From Saccharophagus sp. K07 (GTDB lineage: Bacteria > Pseudomonadota > Gammaproteobacteria > Pseudomonadales > Cellvibrionaceae), in assembly GCF_014336955.1 (NCBI RefSeq), contig NZ_QRAI01000002.1:620001-684000 (forward strand): a stretch of 64,000 bases of DNA, given 5' to 3'. The notes under the pieces are model-generated. The model ran no database searches and had not been told where the DNA came from. It saw only the letters and a program-made list of their open reading frames with translations. The translations under genes were made by a program, and so were the position numbers. Below are positions 49,875-61,319 of this stretch, in pieces. Every line of letters starts with the position of its first letter. Position 1 is the stretch's first letter.

Positions 49875-51215
49875 ATGAAGATTGAATGCTTCAAGGCCTA
49901 CGACATCCGCGGCCGCGTTCCTGAAGAGTTGAACGAAGAGGTCGCCTACAGAGTCGGCAGAGCTTTTGTCGACTTTCTCGATGCCAAAAGTGTTGTTGTT
50001 GGACACGATATACGTTTGACCAGCGCATCCCTAACGGATGCGCTGGTGCGTGGGCTGACGGAAGCGGGTGCGGATGTAACTCATATAGGCCAGTGCGGTA
50101 CCGAAGAGGTGTATTTCGCCACCTTTCATTTAGGCGTTGATGGTGGTATCTGCGTGACTGCCAGTCACAACCCGATGGACTACAACGGGATGAAGCTGGT
50201 GCAAAAAGGCTCACGTCCTATATCCAACGATAGTGGCTTGAGTGAAATCCGTGCGCTGGCCGAAAGCGGCATCTTCAAAGCGGCAAAGCGTGTGGGGTCG
50301 GTCACCAGACAAGATATGCGGGCAGCCTATGTGGACCACCTGCTCAGCTATGTCGATGTCAGCAAGATCAAGCCTCTCAAGGTAGTGGCGAACCCGGGTA
50401 ATGGTGGTGCTGGTGCAGTGGTAAATGCGTTGGAATCCTACCTGCCGCTGGAGTTTGTCAAAGTCCATTTCGAGCCGGATGGCAATTTCCCCAATGGCAT
50501 TCCCAATCCGATCCTGGTGGAAAACCAAGGCGTTACCTCGCGCGCTGTCATTGAAGCCAAAGCCGATATCGGCATTGCTTGGGATGGGGATTTTGACCGC
50601 TGTTTCTTCTTCGATGAAAAAGGCAATTTCATTGATGGTTACTATGTGGTCGGTCTTTTGGCGGAGTCCTTTTTGGCCAAATACCCCGGCGCTTCCATAG
50701 TTCACGATCCACGTCTGGTGTGGAACACGGTGGACTTGGTGGAGAGCAACGGCGGCAAAGCGGTGCAGAGCAAAACTGGTCATGCCTTTATTAAGGAGCG
50801 CATGCGCCTGGAGGATGCCGTTTACGGTGGCGAAATGAGTGCGCACCATTATTTCCGCGATTTTGCCTATTGTGACAACGGCACCATCCCCTGGTTGTTG
50901 CTGGTTGAATTGATGAGTCGCCGCGGGCAGACATTGTCGGAAATGGTCAGTGAGCGAATCGCCAAATTCCCTTGCAGTGGTGAAATCAACCGCAAAGTGG
51001 CCGATCCTGTCGCTTTGTTGAAGCGCATAGAAGAAATCTATTCTCCAGAAGCATTGCAAGTGGATAAAACGGATGGTTTGTCGATTGCTTTTGCTGACTG
51101 GCGCTTTAATGTACGCAGTTCCAGTACTGAACCGGTATTTCGCTTGAATGTGGAAGCGCGCGGCGACGTCGATTTGATGAAGCGGAAAACCGAAGAATTG
51201 CTCGCTTTAATGTAA
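49875..51215 (+). CDS. phosphomannomutase/phosphoglucomutase family
   Basis: A 446-residue alpha-D-phosphohexomutase that interconverts 6- and 1-phosphates of mannose and/or glucose. The phosphoserine loop is [13 protein letters not shown], the metal loop DGDFDRC, the sugar loop [10 protein letters not shown] and the phosphate loop [15 protein letters not shown]. The [13 protein letters not shown] version is typical of CpsG/ManB-type phosphomannomutases. Together with galU it would feed GDP-mannose or UDP-glucose pathways for capsule or LPS. AlgC-type dual specificity is possible. Confidence 0.9.
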   Translation: MKIECFKAYDIRGRVPEELNEEVAYRVGRAFVDFLDAKSVVVGHDIRLTSASLTDALVRGLTEAGADVTHIGQCGTEEVYFATFHLGVDGGICVTASHNPMDYNGMKLVQKGSRPISNDSGLSEIRALAESGIFKAAKRVGSVTRQDMRAAYVDHLLSYVDVSKIKPLKVVANPGNGGAGAVVNALESYLPLEFVKVHFEPDGNFPNGIPNPILVENQGVTSRAVIEAKADIGIAWDGDFDRCFFFDEKGNFIDGYYVVGLLAESFLAKYPGASIVHDPRLVWNTVDLVESNGGKAVQSKTGHAFIKERMRLEDAVYGGEMSAHHYFRDFAYCDNGTIPWLLLVELMSRRGQTLSEMVSERIAKFPCSGEINRKVADPVALLKRIEEIYSPEALQVDKTDGLSIAFADWRFNVRSSSTEPVFRLNVEARGDVDLMKRKTEELLALM

Positions 51216-51230
51216 AGCGTTTTTTATCGC

Positions 51231-51259
51231 GACAAAGCCGACCACGAGTCGGCTTTGTC
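51231..51259 (+). terminator. hairpin after the phosphohexomutase gene
   Basis: A perfect 12-bp stem GACAAAGCCGAC/GTCGGCTTTGTC with loop CACGA lies 15 bases after the stop codon. The following tract (ATTTCTG) is short, so termination may be partial. Confidence 0.6.
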
Positions 51260-51281
51260 ATTTCTGGGGCCGCAAAATTTC

Positions 51282-52244
51282 ATGCAAGAACCGCATAACG
51301 AAAAAATTCCTGTAGGTATTTCTTCCTGTTTGTTGGGAGAACGGGTGCGGTATAACGGTGGCCACAAATACCATAGTTTTTGTGCCGAACAATTGCATTT
51401 GTATTTTGACTTCAAGCCATTTTGTCCCGAGGTGGCCATTGGTTTGGGAGTTCCTCGCGAAACCATTCATCTGGTTGCTGATAAAGACGGAAGCGTGCGT
51501 GCAGTTGGCACGGCAAATTCGAATATGGATGTTACGGATCGATTAAGGGAGTTTGCTGAATCTATTGCTGACCAAGCCAAAACTCTGCGCGGCTATATTT
51601 TTATGAATAAATCGCCGAGTTGCGGTCTGGTCAGTGCCAATGTTTACAGTAATGATGGGAAAACGGTTGTTAAAGGCTCGGGCGTATTTGCGGAACGTTT
51701 GCGCAATTTATTTCCATTGTTGCCGGTGGAAGAGGCAGTGCACTTGGATGATCTCTATGTGCGGGAAAATTTTATAAGCCGGGTTTTTCTCTACGATCGA
51801 TGGATAAAAGAAGTAATGGAAAATCCCAGTGCAAAAAATCTTATTGAGTTTCACTCCCGGCAAAAATATCTGGTGATGTCCTATGGGCAAGCGCTTTATC
51901 GGCAAGCTGGTGCGATTATTTCCGGTGCCAACCGCAAAAATCTTCAAAATGTCATGGGGCGTTATATTGAAGTTTTAATGCAAGGAACCGTGAGGCCACC
52001 GACGCGAAAGGGACATGTGAATGCTCTTCATCATGTGGCGGGATATTTGCGAGACAGTTTGTCTGGAGAGTTGCGGCAAAATCTGGCGGAAGTCATCGAG
52101 CAGTATCGCATCGGCCAAGTTGCGCTCGCTGTGCCAATCAATCTGTTGCTTCAGTATTTGGAGACCAGCACCAATGCATACATTAAGCAACAAACCTATT
52201 TGCGCCCTTATCCCGTCCAATTGAGATTGCGGGAAGAAATTTAA
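51282..52244 (+). CDS. DUF523 and DUF1722 domain protein
   Basis: A 320-residue protein with an N-terminal DUF523 domain (about 10-150) and a C-terminal DUF1722 (YbgA-like) domain (about 190-310). DUF523 shows its conserved cysteines in SSCLLGERVRYNGGHK and NKSPSCGL, which suggest a metal or Fe-S site. Function is not established; relatives are often found near photolyase or DNA-repair genes, but none lies here. I chose ATG 51282; a TTG lies 27 bases upstream. The ribosome binding site is weak. Confidence 0.85.
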   Translation: MQEPHNEKIPVGISSCLLGERVRYNGGHKYHSFCAEQLHLYFDFKPFCPEVAIGLGVPRETIHLVADKDGSVRAVGTANSNMDVTDRLREFAESIADQAKTLRGYIFMNKSPSCGLVSANVYSNDGKTVVKGSGVFAERLRNLFPLLPVEEAVHLDDLYVRENFISRVFLYDRWIKEVMENPSAKNLIEFHSRQKYLVMSYGQALYRQAGAIISGANRKNLQNVMGRYIEVLMQGTVRPPTRKGHVNALHHVAGYLRDSLSGELRQNLAEVIEQYRIGQVALAVPINLLLQYLETSTNAYIKQQTYLRPYPVQLRLREEI

Positions 52245-52262
52245 TGCAAATGAAAATAATGG

Positions 52263-52291
52263 TTGACGCCCCTGTGGGTGCTCCCTATAAT
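52263..52291 (+). promoter_or_regulatory. strong promoter of the initiator tRNA gene
   Basis: TTGACG (52263-52268), a 17-bp spacer and a perfect TATAAT (52286-52291), followed by a GC-rich discriminator, which is the pattern of stringently controlled stable-RNA promoters. Confidence 0.88.
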
Positions 52292-52329
52292 TCGCGGCCT
52301 CAGCTAAGCCGCTAGGTTAGTTGATCAGG

Positions 52330-52406
<77 letters not shown>

Positions 52407-52574
52407 ATTCTTAATTTCTTGTCTTTTTTCTTTTCTCAAAAATCCCTTTTGTCGTCTCTCATGTGCCCAATCTGGGTTTGAGCTTGTCAAGTGGATTTTG
52501 CCGGCGAACAAGCGATGCATTACCTGGCATTTTCCTATACCCTTGCGCCTTTCTTTTTTTGAGCCTTGATCTCC

Positions 52575-53636
52575 ATGTGGCGCCAGGATTTTTATTTCGA
52601 CCTGCCTGAAGAATTAATCGCCAAAGCGCCCCCTGCGGAGCGGCGCGCTAGCCGTTTGTTGTGTCTCGAGGGTGCCAGCGGTAATTTGCAGGATCGCCAA
52701 TTTGCCGATGTGCTATCGCTGGTGCAGCCGGGCGACTTAATGGTCTTCAACGATACGCGCGTTATTCCTGCGCGTGTGTTTGGCCAAAAGGCGACGGGCG
52801 GAAAAATCGAAATTCTGGTGGAGCGTGTCCTGTCAGACAACAAAGTGCTGGCCCACGTCCGTGCCAGCAAGTCGCCTAAAATCGGCAGCCGTTTATCCCT
52901 GGAAAACCTAACAGAAGTAACCGTCGTTGGGCGCAGTGAAGATCTTTTTGAACTGAGTTTCCCTGCGGACCGTTCGGTGATGGATGTTCTGGATGAAATC
53001 GGCCATATGCCGCTACCTCCATATATTGATCGCCCGGATCAGCCAGAAGACCGCGAGCGGTATCAAACTGTTTACGGACGCAACCCCGGCGCCGTAGCGG
53101 CTCCCACTGCAGGTTTGCATTTCGATGATCTGCTGCTTAAACAGCTCGCAGAAAAAGGTGTGGAAACGGCTTTTGTGACGTTGCATGTGGGAGCGGGTAC
53201 CTTCCGCCCCGTGCGCGTCGACGATGTGCGCACCCATACCATGCACAGTGAGGTGATGGCGGTGTCGGCAAAAGTGTGCGAGCAAGTCGCAGCAGCCAAA
53301 GCGCGCGGCGGACGGGTCATAGCGGTGGGCACCACCAGCGTGCGCTGCCTGGAAACGGCGGCGAAAAGTGGCACGCTCGCGCCATTTGAAGGGGAAACCA
53401 ATATTTTCATCTACCCGAGCTACCGTTTTAAGGTGGTGGATGCCCTGGTAACGAATTTTCATCTGCCTGAATCAACCCTATTGATGTTGGTCAGCGCTTT
53501 CGCCGGATACCGCCATACTATGGCGGCTTACCAGCATGCAGTCGCTCAGAGGTATCGCTTCTTCAGCTACGGCGATGCCATGTTTATCACCCGCAATCCG
53601 CAGGCAGAGGCGGATTTGCCCAACTCTAACGCCTGA
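52575..53636 (+). CDS. queA: S-adenosylmethionine:tRNA ribosyltransferase-isomerase
   Basis: A 353-residue enzyme that transfers and rearranges ribose from SAM to form epoxyqueuosine in tRNA. The [16 protein letters not shown] start, [32 protein letters not shown] and the terminal [18 protein letters not shown] are all characteristic. I chose ATG 52575 (MWRQDFYF). tgt follows after 22 bp, so the two queuosine genes form an operon. Confidence 0.96.
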   Translation: MWRQDFYFDLPEELIAKAPPAERRASRLLCLEGASGNLQDRQFADVLSLVQPGDLMVFNDTRVIPARVFGQKATGGKIEILVERVLSDNKVLAHVRASKSPKIGSRLSLENLTEVTVVGRSEDLFELSFPADRSVMDVLDEIGHMPLPPYIDRPDQPEDRERYQTVYGRNPGAVAAPTAGLHFDDLLLKQLAEKGVETAFVTLHVGAGTFRPVRVDDVRTHTMHSEVMAVSAKVCEQVAAAKARGGRVIAVGTTSVRCLETAAKSGTLAPFEGETNIFIYPSYRFKVVDALVTNFHLPESTLLMLVSAFAGYRHTMAAYQHAVAQRYRFFSYGDAMFITRNPQAEADLPNSNA

Positions 53637-53643
53637 CACTTAG

Positions 53644-54801
<1,158 letters not shown>

Positions 54802-54802
54802 A

Positions 54803-54831
54803 CTGTCAGCCTTGCGCAGGCCGGTTATAAT
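54803..54831 (+). promoter_or_regulatory. secD promoter
   Basis: CTGTCA (54803-54808), a 17-bp spacer and a perfect TATAAT (54826-54831) lie about 105 bp before the secD start, so secDF can be transcribed apart from queA-tgt. Confidence 0.6.
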
Positions 54832-54937
54832 GCGCCCCCGCTGTGGCGGAAGTGGCCGCGGGACCATGTGGCTACCGCTGAAGTGAAAGCTTTTAGATAC
54901 GAATAACTATTTTTAACAAGAAACGTTGGACTGACTC

Positions 54938-56827
54938 ATGAATCGTTTTCCTTTATGGAAGTACGTCTTGCTGATTGTCGTCATCAGTGTCGGCTTCATT
55001 TATGCCTTGCCAAACCTTTACAGCCCGGACCCCGCCATTCAGGTCACCGCCAACTCCCGCGCCGCCAATGTGGATGATGCTCTGTTGAAAACCCTTGGCG
55101 CTGCTTTGTCAGAAGCGGGTATCGAACATTTTGGTGAGGAAATCACCGAGGCTGGCAGCGCTATGATTCGTCTGCGTGACGGATCTCAACAGCTTGCCGC
55201 CCAAAAGGTTGTGCAGTCGACCTTGAACAGTGCCGAATTTCAGGCGGCCGACAAGCGTTATGTGGTTGCGCTCAACCGCGCTTCCAATACCCCTGATTGG
55301 CTGTTGTCCATAGGCGCAAATCCGATGAACCTCGGGTTGGACTTGGCCGGCGGTGTGCACTTCTTGTTGGAGGTGGATACGCCGAGAGCCGTTGCTGACC
55401 GTATGACGGATATGCAGGAAACGATTAGAAAAGGCATCCGCGAGCGCCGTTTATTCAATGTGGATGTGAAGCAGGAAGAACGTACTTTCGTCATCACTGC
55501 GCCGAGTGAAGAAACTCAGCGCGAGCTGATGAAATTCCTGCAAGACAACCTGCCAGACCTGGTGCGCCAGCGCGGCAGCGACAGCAAAGGCTATTGGATT
55601 CGCGCGCAGATTTCCGATCAGACGATTCGCGAAATCGAAGATCACGCGGTCTCGCAGAACCTGACCACCTTGCGCAACCGGGTGAATGAATTGGGTGTGA
55701 GTGAACCCTTGGTGCAACGTCAGGGCCGCAATCGCATAGTAGTCGAGTTGCCGGGCGTGCAAGATGCCGCTGGTGCCAAGCGAATTCTCGGCAAAACTGC
55801 CAACCTCGAATTCCGTCTTGAAGCTCTGCCGGAAACTCCAGTGACGCAAAAAGAAAAGTTCGAGTTTTATACCGAACAGGATCGGCAAATGCGCGGACCC
55901 AAATACCTGGAGCGCCGGCGCATTATTACCGGTGAGCGTGTAATTAACGCGATGGCGGGTTTCGACGACCAGAGTAACAGCCCCAAAATCGATATCACCC
56001 TGGACAGCGAGGGCGGCAACCTGATGCACCACGCCACTCGTAATGAAGTGGGCCGCAATATGGGTGTGCTGTTTATCGACTATTACACCGAGAAGCAGCG
56101 AGTAGTGGAGAACGGCGAAGTCGTAGAAAAAGATGTGACCAAGGAAGATCGCAAAATCATCAACTTGGCGACGATTCGCAGTGCACTGGGTGCACGCTTC
56201 CAGATCACTGGTTTGGACAGCTCACGCGAAGCCAACGACGTGGCTCTTCTGTTGCGCGCGGGATCTCTGGCAGCGCCTATGGTGTTCGTCGAAGAGCGCA
56301 CCGTGGGTCCATCTCTGGGAGCGGAAAACATCGCCATGGGTATCAAATCCGTGCAGATCGGATTGCTGCTGCTCGTGATCTTCATGTTGGTTTACTACAA
56401 GGTTTTCGGCATTGTCGCGAATATAGTGCTGACCATGAACCTGGTATTGCTGACGGCGCTTATGTCGATTTTGGGCGCGACACTTACCATGCCGGGTATC
56501 GCCGGTATCGTTTTGACCTTGGGTATGGCGGTGGACGCGAATGTGTTGATCTACTCGCGCATCAAGGAAGAGCTTAAAGCAGGGCTGTCGCCGCAAGGCG
56601 CCATTCGTGCCGGCTTTGATCGTGCCTTTACTTCCATCATAGATGCCAACCTGACAACTTTGATCGTTGCCTTCATTTTGTATGCGATCAGCTCTGGCTC
56701 GGTGAAAGGTTTCGCCGTTACTCTGTCTCTCGGGATTGTCACCTCAGTATTCACTGCCGTGGTAGGTACTCGCGCAATTGTGAATCTCATTTACGGCAAT
56801 CGAAACGTTACCAAACTGTGGATCTGA
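54938..56827 (+). CDS. secD: protein translocase subunit SecD
   Basis: A 629-residue inner membrane RND-type protein that uses the proton gradient to help late steps of protein export. One N-terminal membrane helix (about 8-26), a large periplasmic domain with LGLDLAGGVHFLLEVD (about 132-147) and five C-terminal helices containing GMAVDANVLIYSRIKEEL are present. secF follows after 14 bp. A promoter precedes it. No yajC gene lies between tgt and secD. Confidence 0.97.
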   Translation: MNRFPLWKYVLLIVVISVGFIYALPNLYSPDPAIQVTANSRAANVDDALLKTLGAALSEAGIEHFGEEITEAGSAMIRLRDGSQQLAAQKVVQSTLNSAEFQAADKRYVVALNRASNTPDWLLSIGANPMNLGLDLAGGVHFLLEVDTPRAVADRMTDMQETIRKGIRERRLFNVDVKQEERTFVITAPSEETQRELMKFLQDNLPDLVRQRGSDSKGYWIRAQISDQTIREIEDHAVSQNLTTLRNRVNELGVSEPLVQRQGRNRIVVELPGVQDAAGAKRILGKTANLEFRLEALPETPVTQKEKFEFYTEQDRQMRGPKYLERRRIITGERVINAMAGFDDQSNSPKIDITLDSEGGNLMHHATRNEVGRNMGVLFIDYYTEKQRVVENGEVVEKDVTKEDRKIINLATIRSALGARFQITGLDSSREANDVALLLRAGSLAAPMVFVEERTVGPSLGAENIAMGIKSVQIGLLLLVIFMLVYYKVFGIVANIVLTMNLVLLTALMSILGATLTMPGIAGIVLTLGMAVDANVLIYSRIKEELKAGLSPQGAIRAGFDRAFTSIIDANLTTLIVAFILYAISSGSVKGFAVTLSLGIVTSVFTAVVGTRAIVNLIYGNRNVTKLWI

Positions 56828-56841
56828 GCGGGGTATAGTCC

Positions 56842-57786
56842 ATGAATAACGAAAAAATCATTAATTTTATGGGCGCCCGCAATTGGGTGATGGGCGTTTC
56901 TTTAGTTTTATGTTTGGTCGCTTTGGTTTCGTTTGGGGTCAGAGGTTTCAATCTCGGATTGGACTTCACCGGCGGGACCTTGCTCGAACTCCACTACGAT
57001 CGTCCTGCGAACCTGGAAACTGTGCGCCAGCAGCTGAGCGAGGCGGGATATCCAGGTGCGGTTGTCGTGCATTTCGGTTCAGAAAATGAGCTTTTGGTGC
57101 GCCTGCAAAGCGATACGAGTGAAGACGGAGAAAAGGTAACAGCCAATATTGGGGAAGCCATTGCCGATGCTCTTCGCCAGCGTACACCGGGTGTTGATAT
57201 CACTCTGACGCGCAGTGAAATCATAGGGGCGCAAATTGGTGAAGAGATGGCCACCAACGGTATTCTCGGTCTGCTGGTCGCATTTGGAACTGTGTTCATC
57301 TACGTCGCCGTGCGCTTCCAGACCAAATTCTCGGTTGCGACCATAGTTTCCCAAGTATTTGACGCGCTGATTCTATTAGGGGTGTTCTCTTTATTTCAGC
57401 TCGATTTTGATCTGACGGTTCTGGCTGCGGTTTTGGCGGCCAATGGCTATTCATTAAACGACTCGATCGTTGTGGCAGACCGTATTCGGGAAAACTTCCG
57501 CATTTTGCGTACGGAAACGACGGAAGAAATTATCAACATATCCCTGACCCAGGTACTGGGTCGTACCGTGATCACCTCCGGTACCACCTTGATGGTACTG
57601 ATTGCGCTCTATTTGTTCGGTGGGGAGCTGCTGGAAAACTTCTCCATTGCCTTGATCATCGGTGTGATTGTCGGAACTTTCTCATCTATTTTCGTCATGT
57701 CACCAGCGATTGTCTGGATGAAACTGACCCGAGAAGACTTGATGCCGCCAGTGAAGGAAGGAGCGGAACTGGACGAGCTGCCTTAA
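56842..57786 (+). CDS. secF: protein translocase subunit SecF
   Basis: A 314-residue partner of SecD in the SecYEG-associated complex. It has an N-terminal helix (about 12-32), the conserved FNLGLDFTGGTLLELHYD start of the periplasmic domain, and five C-terminal helices with GYSLNDSIVVADRIRENFR and GRTVITSGTTLM. It lies 14 bp after secD and ends with a strong terminator, so secDF form a two-gene unit. Confidence 0.97.
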   Translation: MNNEKIINFMGARNWVMGVSLVLCLVALVSFGVRGFNLGLDFTGGTLLELHYDRPANLETVRQQLSEAGYPGAVVVHFGSENELLVRLQSDTSEDGEKVTANIGEAIADALRQRTPGVDITLTRSEIIGAQIGEEMATNGILGLLVAFGTVFIYVAVRFQTKFSVATIVSQVFDALILLGVFSLFQLDFDLTVLAAVLAANGYSLNDSIVVADRIRENFRILRTETTEEIINISLTQVLGRTVITSGTTLMVLIALYLFGGELLENFSIALIIGVIVGTFSSIFVMSPAIVWMKLTREDLMPPVKEGAELDELP

Positions 57787-57806
57787 GCAGCGAGTGGTTA
57801 CAAAGC

Positions 57807-57831
57807 AAAAAGGGGCCTAGGCCCCTTTTTT
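57807..57831 (+). terminator. intrinsic terminator after secF
   Basis: AAAAAGGGGCC directly facing GGCCCCTTTTTT forms a GC-rich stem with a very tight loop and a T-run, 21 bases after the secF stop. It also faces the convergent small gene. Confidence 0.85.
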
Positions 57832-57852
57832 ATTGGATTCGGTTTATCGGAC

Positions 57853-58050
57853 TCAACGGGAAGCAGGCTTGGACGGATCGGTTACCTTATCGGTATCAAT
57901 ATCGAGATTTTTTACCCGTTCCAAAATGTCTTGAATCGAAACAGTCTCATCAAGACGATGCGCCTCTTCCGGTAGGCAGCTGCCGCCTAAATTGACGAAC
58001 AAATTCTCAATCTCGTCGGATAAATTCTTGCTGAATTCCCGAAACTTCAT
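57853..58050 (-). CDS. small acidic protein, 65 residues
   Basis: A 65-residue protein I cannot name. ATG 58050 has GAGGAG seven bases upstream, which supports translation; a longer in-frame start upstream lacks this. The sequence is MKFREFSKNLSDEIENLF at the start, then GGSCLPEEAHRLDE and a helical SIQDILERVKNLDID, ending in a polar tail. It is acidic, without a signal peptide or membrane segment. It sits between secF and a histidine kinase gene, on the opposite strand to both. Confidence 0.6.
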   Translation of the reverse strand: MKFREFSKNLSDEIENLFVNLGGSCLPEEAHRLDETVSIQDILERVKNLDIDTDKVTDPSKPASR

Positions 58051-58340
58051 AGGGCAACTCCTCTGCTGTCGAACAGGTTTTAACAGCATTGCCGCAGGGA
58101 AACGGCATTTTTGCTGGTGCTTTGACTCTCTTGCTCAGCGCTTTTGACTACTTTGCGGGCGCTTTTGAAAAGTATAGACTCGGCCCCATTTGCGCGAGTC
58201 GCCCGCGGATCTAATGAGAAAAGAATCTAGCGAGCCGTTTCTTGATTCCCCTTAGCTTGATCGAACGAGAAAGTTAGGTTCTGGTAGATGGGAAAAGGGT
58301 AGGACGGGGGCAGAGCACGGAATAGGAGGGAAGGGCTTTC

Positions 58341-60380
58341 ATGAAATTCTTAAAAACCTTATTTACATCGGACCACGAAAAGGAACTGAACGAGCTGCGT
58401 GAAGCTGTGGCGCGTCACCAAAGGATTTTCCATGGAAGCCACGGATACGGTTATTTCGATTGGGATTTGATGGCCCGGCGCATGGATTGGAGTGGTGGCT
58501 ACTGGCGTTATCTCGGTTATACCGATGAGGATGTCGACTACATTTCCGTCTCAACCAACTATTACGATTACATCCACCCGGACGATGTGGACAAGGTGCG
58601 TGAGGCTGTTGGTCGCATGCTGAAGAAGCCCGGTCCTGGCGAAGTCACCTATCGCACACGCCGCAAAAAGGGCGGTTATATCTGGTCCGAGATTCGCGCC
58701 GATTCCGTACGCGATAAGAATGGCTGGGTGTTGTACATCAGCGGTATCGCATTCGATGTCACCAAACAGAAGCAGACCGAGCAAGCGCTGCTGATCAGTG
58801 AAGCGCGCCACGCGCGCATTATTCAATCTTCCAATGACGGTATCTGGGAATGGTCAGCCGAACACGGCGGATTCCATTTTTCCAATCGGTGTTGGGAGCA
58901 CCTTGGCTACACCGACCACGACGATGTGGTCAATCAGGGTATCGACCGCATCCAAGCCTGGCGCCGCCGCATGCACCCGGAAGACGGCATTGCCTTCGAC
59001 AAAGCACTTGCGGCTCATATTCGAGGTGAGGCGCCGTTCGACGTTGAATACCGAATTCGCGGCAAAGACGAAAAGTGGCGCTGGATACGCGCGCGCGGCC
59101 AGATGACCTTCAATGAAAAAGGCGAGCCGCTGCGCATGTCCGGCACCAATATGGACATCACCGAACTCAAGCTCGCCGAAGAGCGGGTATTGAAAGCCAA
59201 AGAAGTCGCGGAGAAAGCCAATAAAGCGAAATCCGAATTCCTGTCCAGCATGAGCCATGAGCTGCGCACGCCATTGAACGCAATTCTCGGCTTTGCCCAG
59301 CTGATTGAAATGGACGCTTCCGTATCGCCCAGCTTGCAAGAGAGCGCTGCGGAGATTCGCGCTGCCGGTGAACATTTGTTGCAGCTGGTGGGTGATGTGC
59401 TCGACTTGGCCAAGATCGAAGCCGGCAAGTTGGTGCTGGCTATGGAGATCTTAAGACCGGTGGATCTCATTAAAGAATGCATCACCTTGGTGAAGGCCCA
59501 AGCGGAATCCCGCGGTGTGCAGTTGTGTTTGCAGACCAACGATTTGGCTGATCGAACCGTCAGCGGCGACAAGGTCCGGCTGCGTCAGGTGTTCCTCAAC
59601 CTCATAGGCAATGCGATTAAATACAACCGCGAGCAGGGCAAAGTCGTGATTACCTGCTGTATCGCTGACGATCATTATTTCCGTGTGAACATTGAAGACA
59701 CCGGTCGAGGCATCGCCAAAGAGCGCCATTCTGAAGTCTTCCAGCCCTTTAATCGGTTGGGGGCTGAGCTGGGCAGTATCGAAGGCAGCGGTGTGGGATT
59801 GGTGATCACCAAACAGCTCGTCTGCCATATGGGCGGGCGAATTGATTTCACCAGTGAAGAGGGAGTCGGCAGTCAGTTTTGGGTGGATTTGCCGCTTTGC
59901 GCCGAAGCTACGACAGGAGTCGCACTGGAGTCGCCCTCGAATACTGCGGTCGCTGCGGGCGACGAGAGCTTGTTCCAGTTATCGGTGTCAGGTCAGAAAA
60001 AAGTCCTCTATATCGAAGACAACGTTTCCAACCAGCGCTTGGTGGCGCGCCTGTTGGCCCGTTATCCCAACCTGCATTTGGACTTGGCGGTGGATGCTTT
60101 GCGCGGCTTGTATCTGGCGCGCACCAATAAGCCGCATTTGATCCTGATGGATATCAATTTGCCCGGCATGGACGGCTACGAAGCTCTGGCCGTTCTGAAA
60201 GCCGACCCCAATACCCGTGATATCCCAGTTGTGGCACTGTCTGCCAATGCTATGGCGCAGGATATAGATCGAGGGCGTTCTGCAGGCTTTTCGTACTACC
60301 TCACCAAACCGCTGAATTTGCAGCAGTTGATGGATGTGATGAACATATTGCTGGAGGAAGAGGAGAGTCCGGTGTCATAA
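58341..60380 (+). CDS. hybrid sensor histidine kinase with two PAS domains
   Basis: A 679-residue cytoplasmic hybrid kinase with no membrane segment. Two PAS domains (about residues 40-145 and 155-280) of the PAS_3 type are followed by the HisKA domain with H306 in SMSHELRTPLNAILGF, an ATPase domain (about 410-530, with N-box NLIGNAIKYN and GRGIAKE) and a C-terminal receiver (about 550-670) with phospho-acceptor D604 in LILMDINLPGMDG and the LTKPLN lysine. No HPt domain or response regulator gene is adjacent, so the output is unknown. GGAGGG precedes the ATG. PAS sensing of redox or light is possible but not shown. Confidence 0.92.
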   Translation: MKFLKTLFTSDHEKELNELREAVARHQRIFHGSHGYGYFDWDLMARRMDWSGGYWRYLGYTDEDVDYISVSTNYYDYIHPDDVDKVREAVGRMLKKPGPGEVTYRTRRKKGGYIWSEIRADSVRDKNGWVLYISGIAFDVTKQKQTEQALLISEARHARIIQSSNDGIWEWSAEHGGFHFSNRCWEHLGYTDHDDVVNQGIDRIQAWRRRMHPEDGIAFDKALAAHIRGEAPFDVEYRIRGKDEKWRWIRARGQMTFNEKGEPLRMSGTNMDITELKLAEERVLKAKEVAEKANKAKSEFLSSMSHELRTPLNAILGFAQLIEMDASVSPSLQESAAEIRAAGEHLLQLVGDVLDLAKIEAGKLVLAMEILRPVDLIKECITLVKAQAESRGVQLCLQTNDLADRTVSGDKVRLRQVFLNLIGNAIKYNREQGKVVITCCIADDHYFRVNIEDTGRGIAKERHSEVFQPFNRLGAELGSIEGSGVGLVITKQLVCHMGGRIDFTSEEGVGSQFWVDLPLCAEATTGVALESPSNTAVAAGDESLFQLSVSGQKKVLYIEDNVSNQRLVARLLARYPNLHLDLAVDALRGLYLARTNKPHLILMDINLPGMDGYEALAVLKADPNTRDIPVVALSANAMAQDIDRGRSAGFSYYLTKPLNLQQLMDVMNILLEEEESPVS

Positions 60381-60414
60381 GGCACCGGACTTGGGCCTGC
60401 ATGGCTCTGGAGAT

Positions 60415-61215
60415 TTAGATATTGCCCATATGCTTGCCGACGATTTGCAGCAAGCTTTTAAAGACTTTGGGAGTGGCGCACACGATATTGCCGCTGTCGA
60501 GATAATCGTTCCCGCCTTTGAAGTCGGAGACCATGCCGCCAGCTTCTTTCACCAACAAAAGCCCCGCAGCTATATCCCACTCCTTCAGGTTCATTTCCCA
60601 AAAACCGTCATAGCGGCCCGCGGCAACATAGGCCAAATCCAGAGCGGCTGAGCCCGGGCGGCGAATGCCTGCGGTTTGGCCTGCGATTTCACGCATGCAA
60701 TCCAGATAGGCATCTATGTGTTCCAGGGCAAAGCCATTGAAGGGAATGCCAGTGCCGATCAGCGCGCCTTCCAGACTGCGGCGCGGGCTGACGCGGATGC
60801 GTCGACCATTCAGGGCGGCGCCTTTGCCTTTGCTGGCGGTAAATTCTTCGCGTTTTACCGGGTCCAGCACAACAGCGTGCAGCGGCTGGTCCTTATAAAA
60901 ACAAGCAATGGACACGGCGAAATGGGGAATGCCGTGGAGAAAATTGGTGGTGCCATCGAGTGGGTCGATGATCCACTGGTATTCGCTGTCGGGATTGCCG
61001 ACGGTGCCGGACTCTTCGCCGCGAAACCCGTGGGTAGGGTAGGCCTTCTTGAGGTGGTAGAGGACTTCCTGTTCTGCCTTGCGGTCCACTTCGCTGACAA
61101 AATCGTTGCGGCCTTTTTCTTCGATTTGTACTAAATCGACGCGCTCCAGGGAGCGTTCAATGAATTCACCGGCTTTGCGAGCTGCGCGCAATGCCATCGT
61201 TAACATGGGTTCCAT
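60415..61215 (-). CDS. suhB: inositol-1-monophosphatase
   Basis: A 266-residue Mg-dependent phosphatase of the IMPase family, known in E. coli also as a component of the rRNA antitermination complex. The metal sites are EESG, DPLDGTTNFLHG and WDIAAG. I chose ATG 61215 (MEPMLTMALRAARKAG), the usual start; a long in-frame extension upstream is the antisense of the trmJ start region. It is divergent from trmJ, with about 100 bp between the starts, as in many gammaproteobacteria. Confidence 0.95.
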   Translation of the reverse strand: MEPMLTMALRAARKAGEFIERSLERVDLVQIEEKGRNDFVSEVDRKAEQEVLYHLKKAYPTHGFRGEESGTVGNPDSEYQWIIDPLDGTTNFLHGIPHFAVSIACFYKDQPLHAVVLDPVKREEFTASKGKGAALNGRRIRVSPRRSLEGALIGTGIPFNGFALEHIDAYLDCMREIAGQTAGIRRPGSAALDLAYVAAGRYDGFWEMNLKEWDIAAGLLLVKEAGGMVSDFKGGNDYLDSGNIVCATPKVFKSLLQIVGKHMGNI

Positions 61216-61319
61216 GGAGTGACTCTCAAGACAGGATGGTGCAAAAGGCGCGGGATTATAACAGCGCCGAGCCGAATCTGCTAAACTCCGCGCCTTTTTC
61301 GCGACCTCCGGATTACAGC

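Noticed and set aside
50211-51059. 282-codon frame opposite the phosphohexomutase gene
   Set aside because: Antisense shadow of a gene with all four family loops intact.
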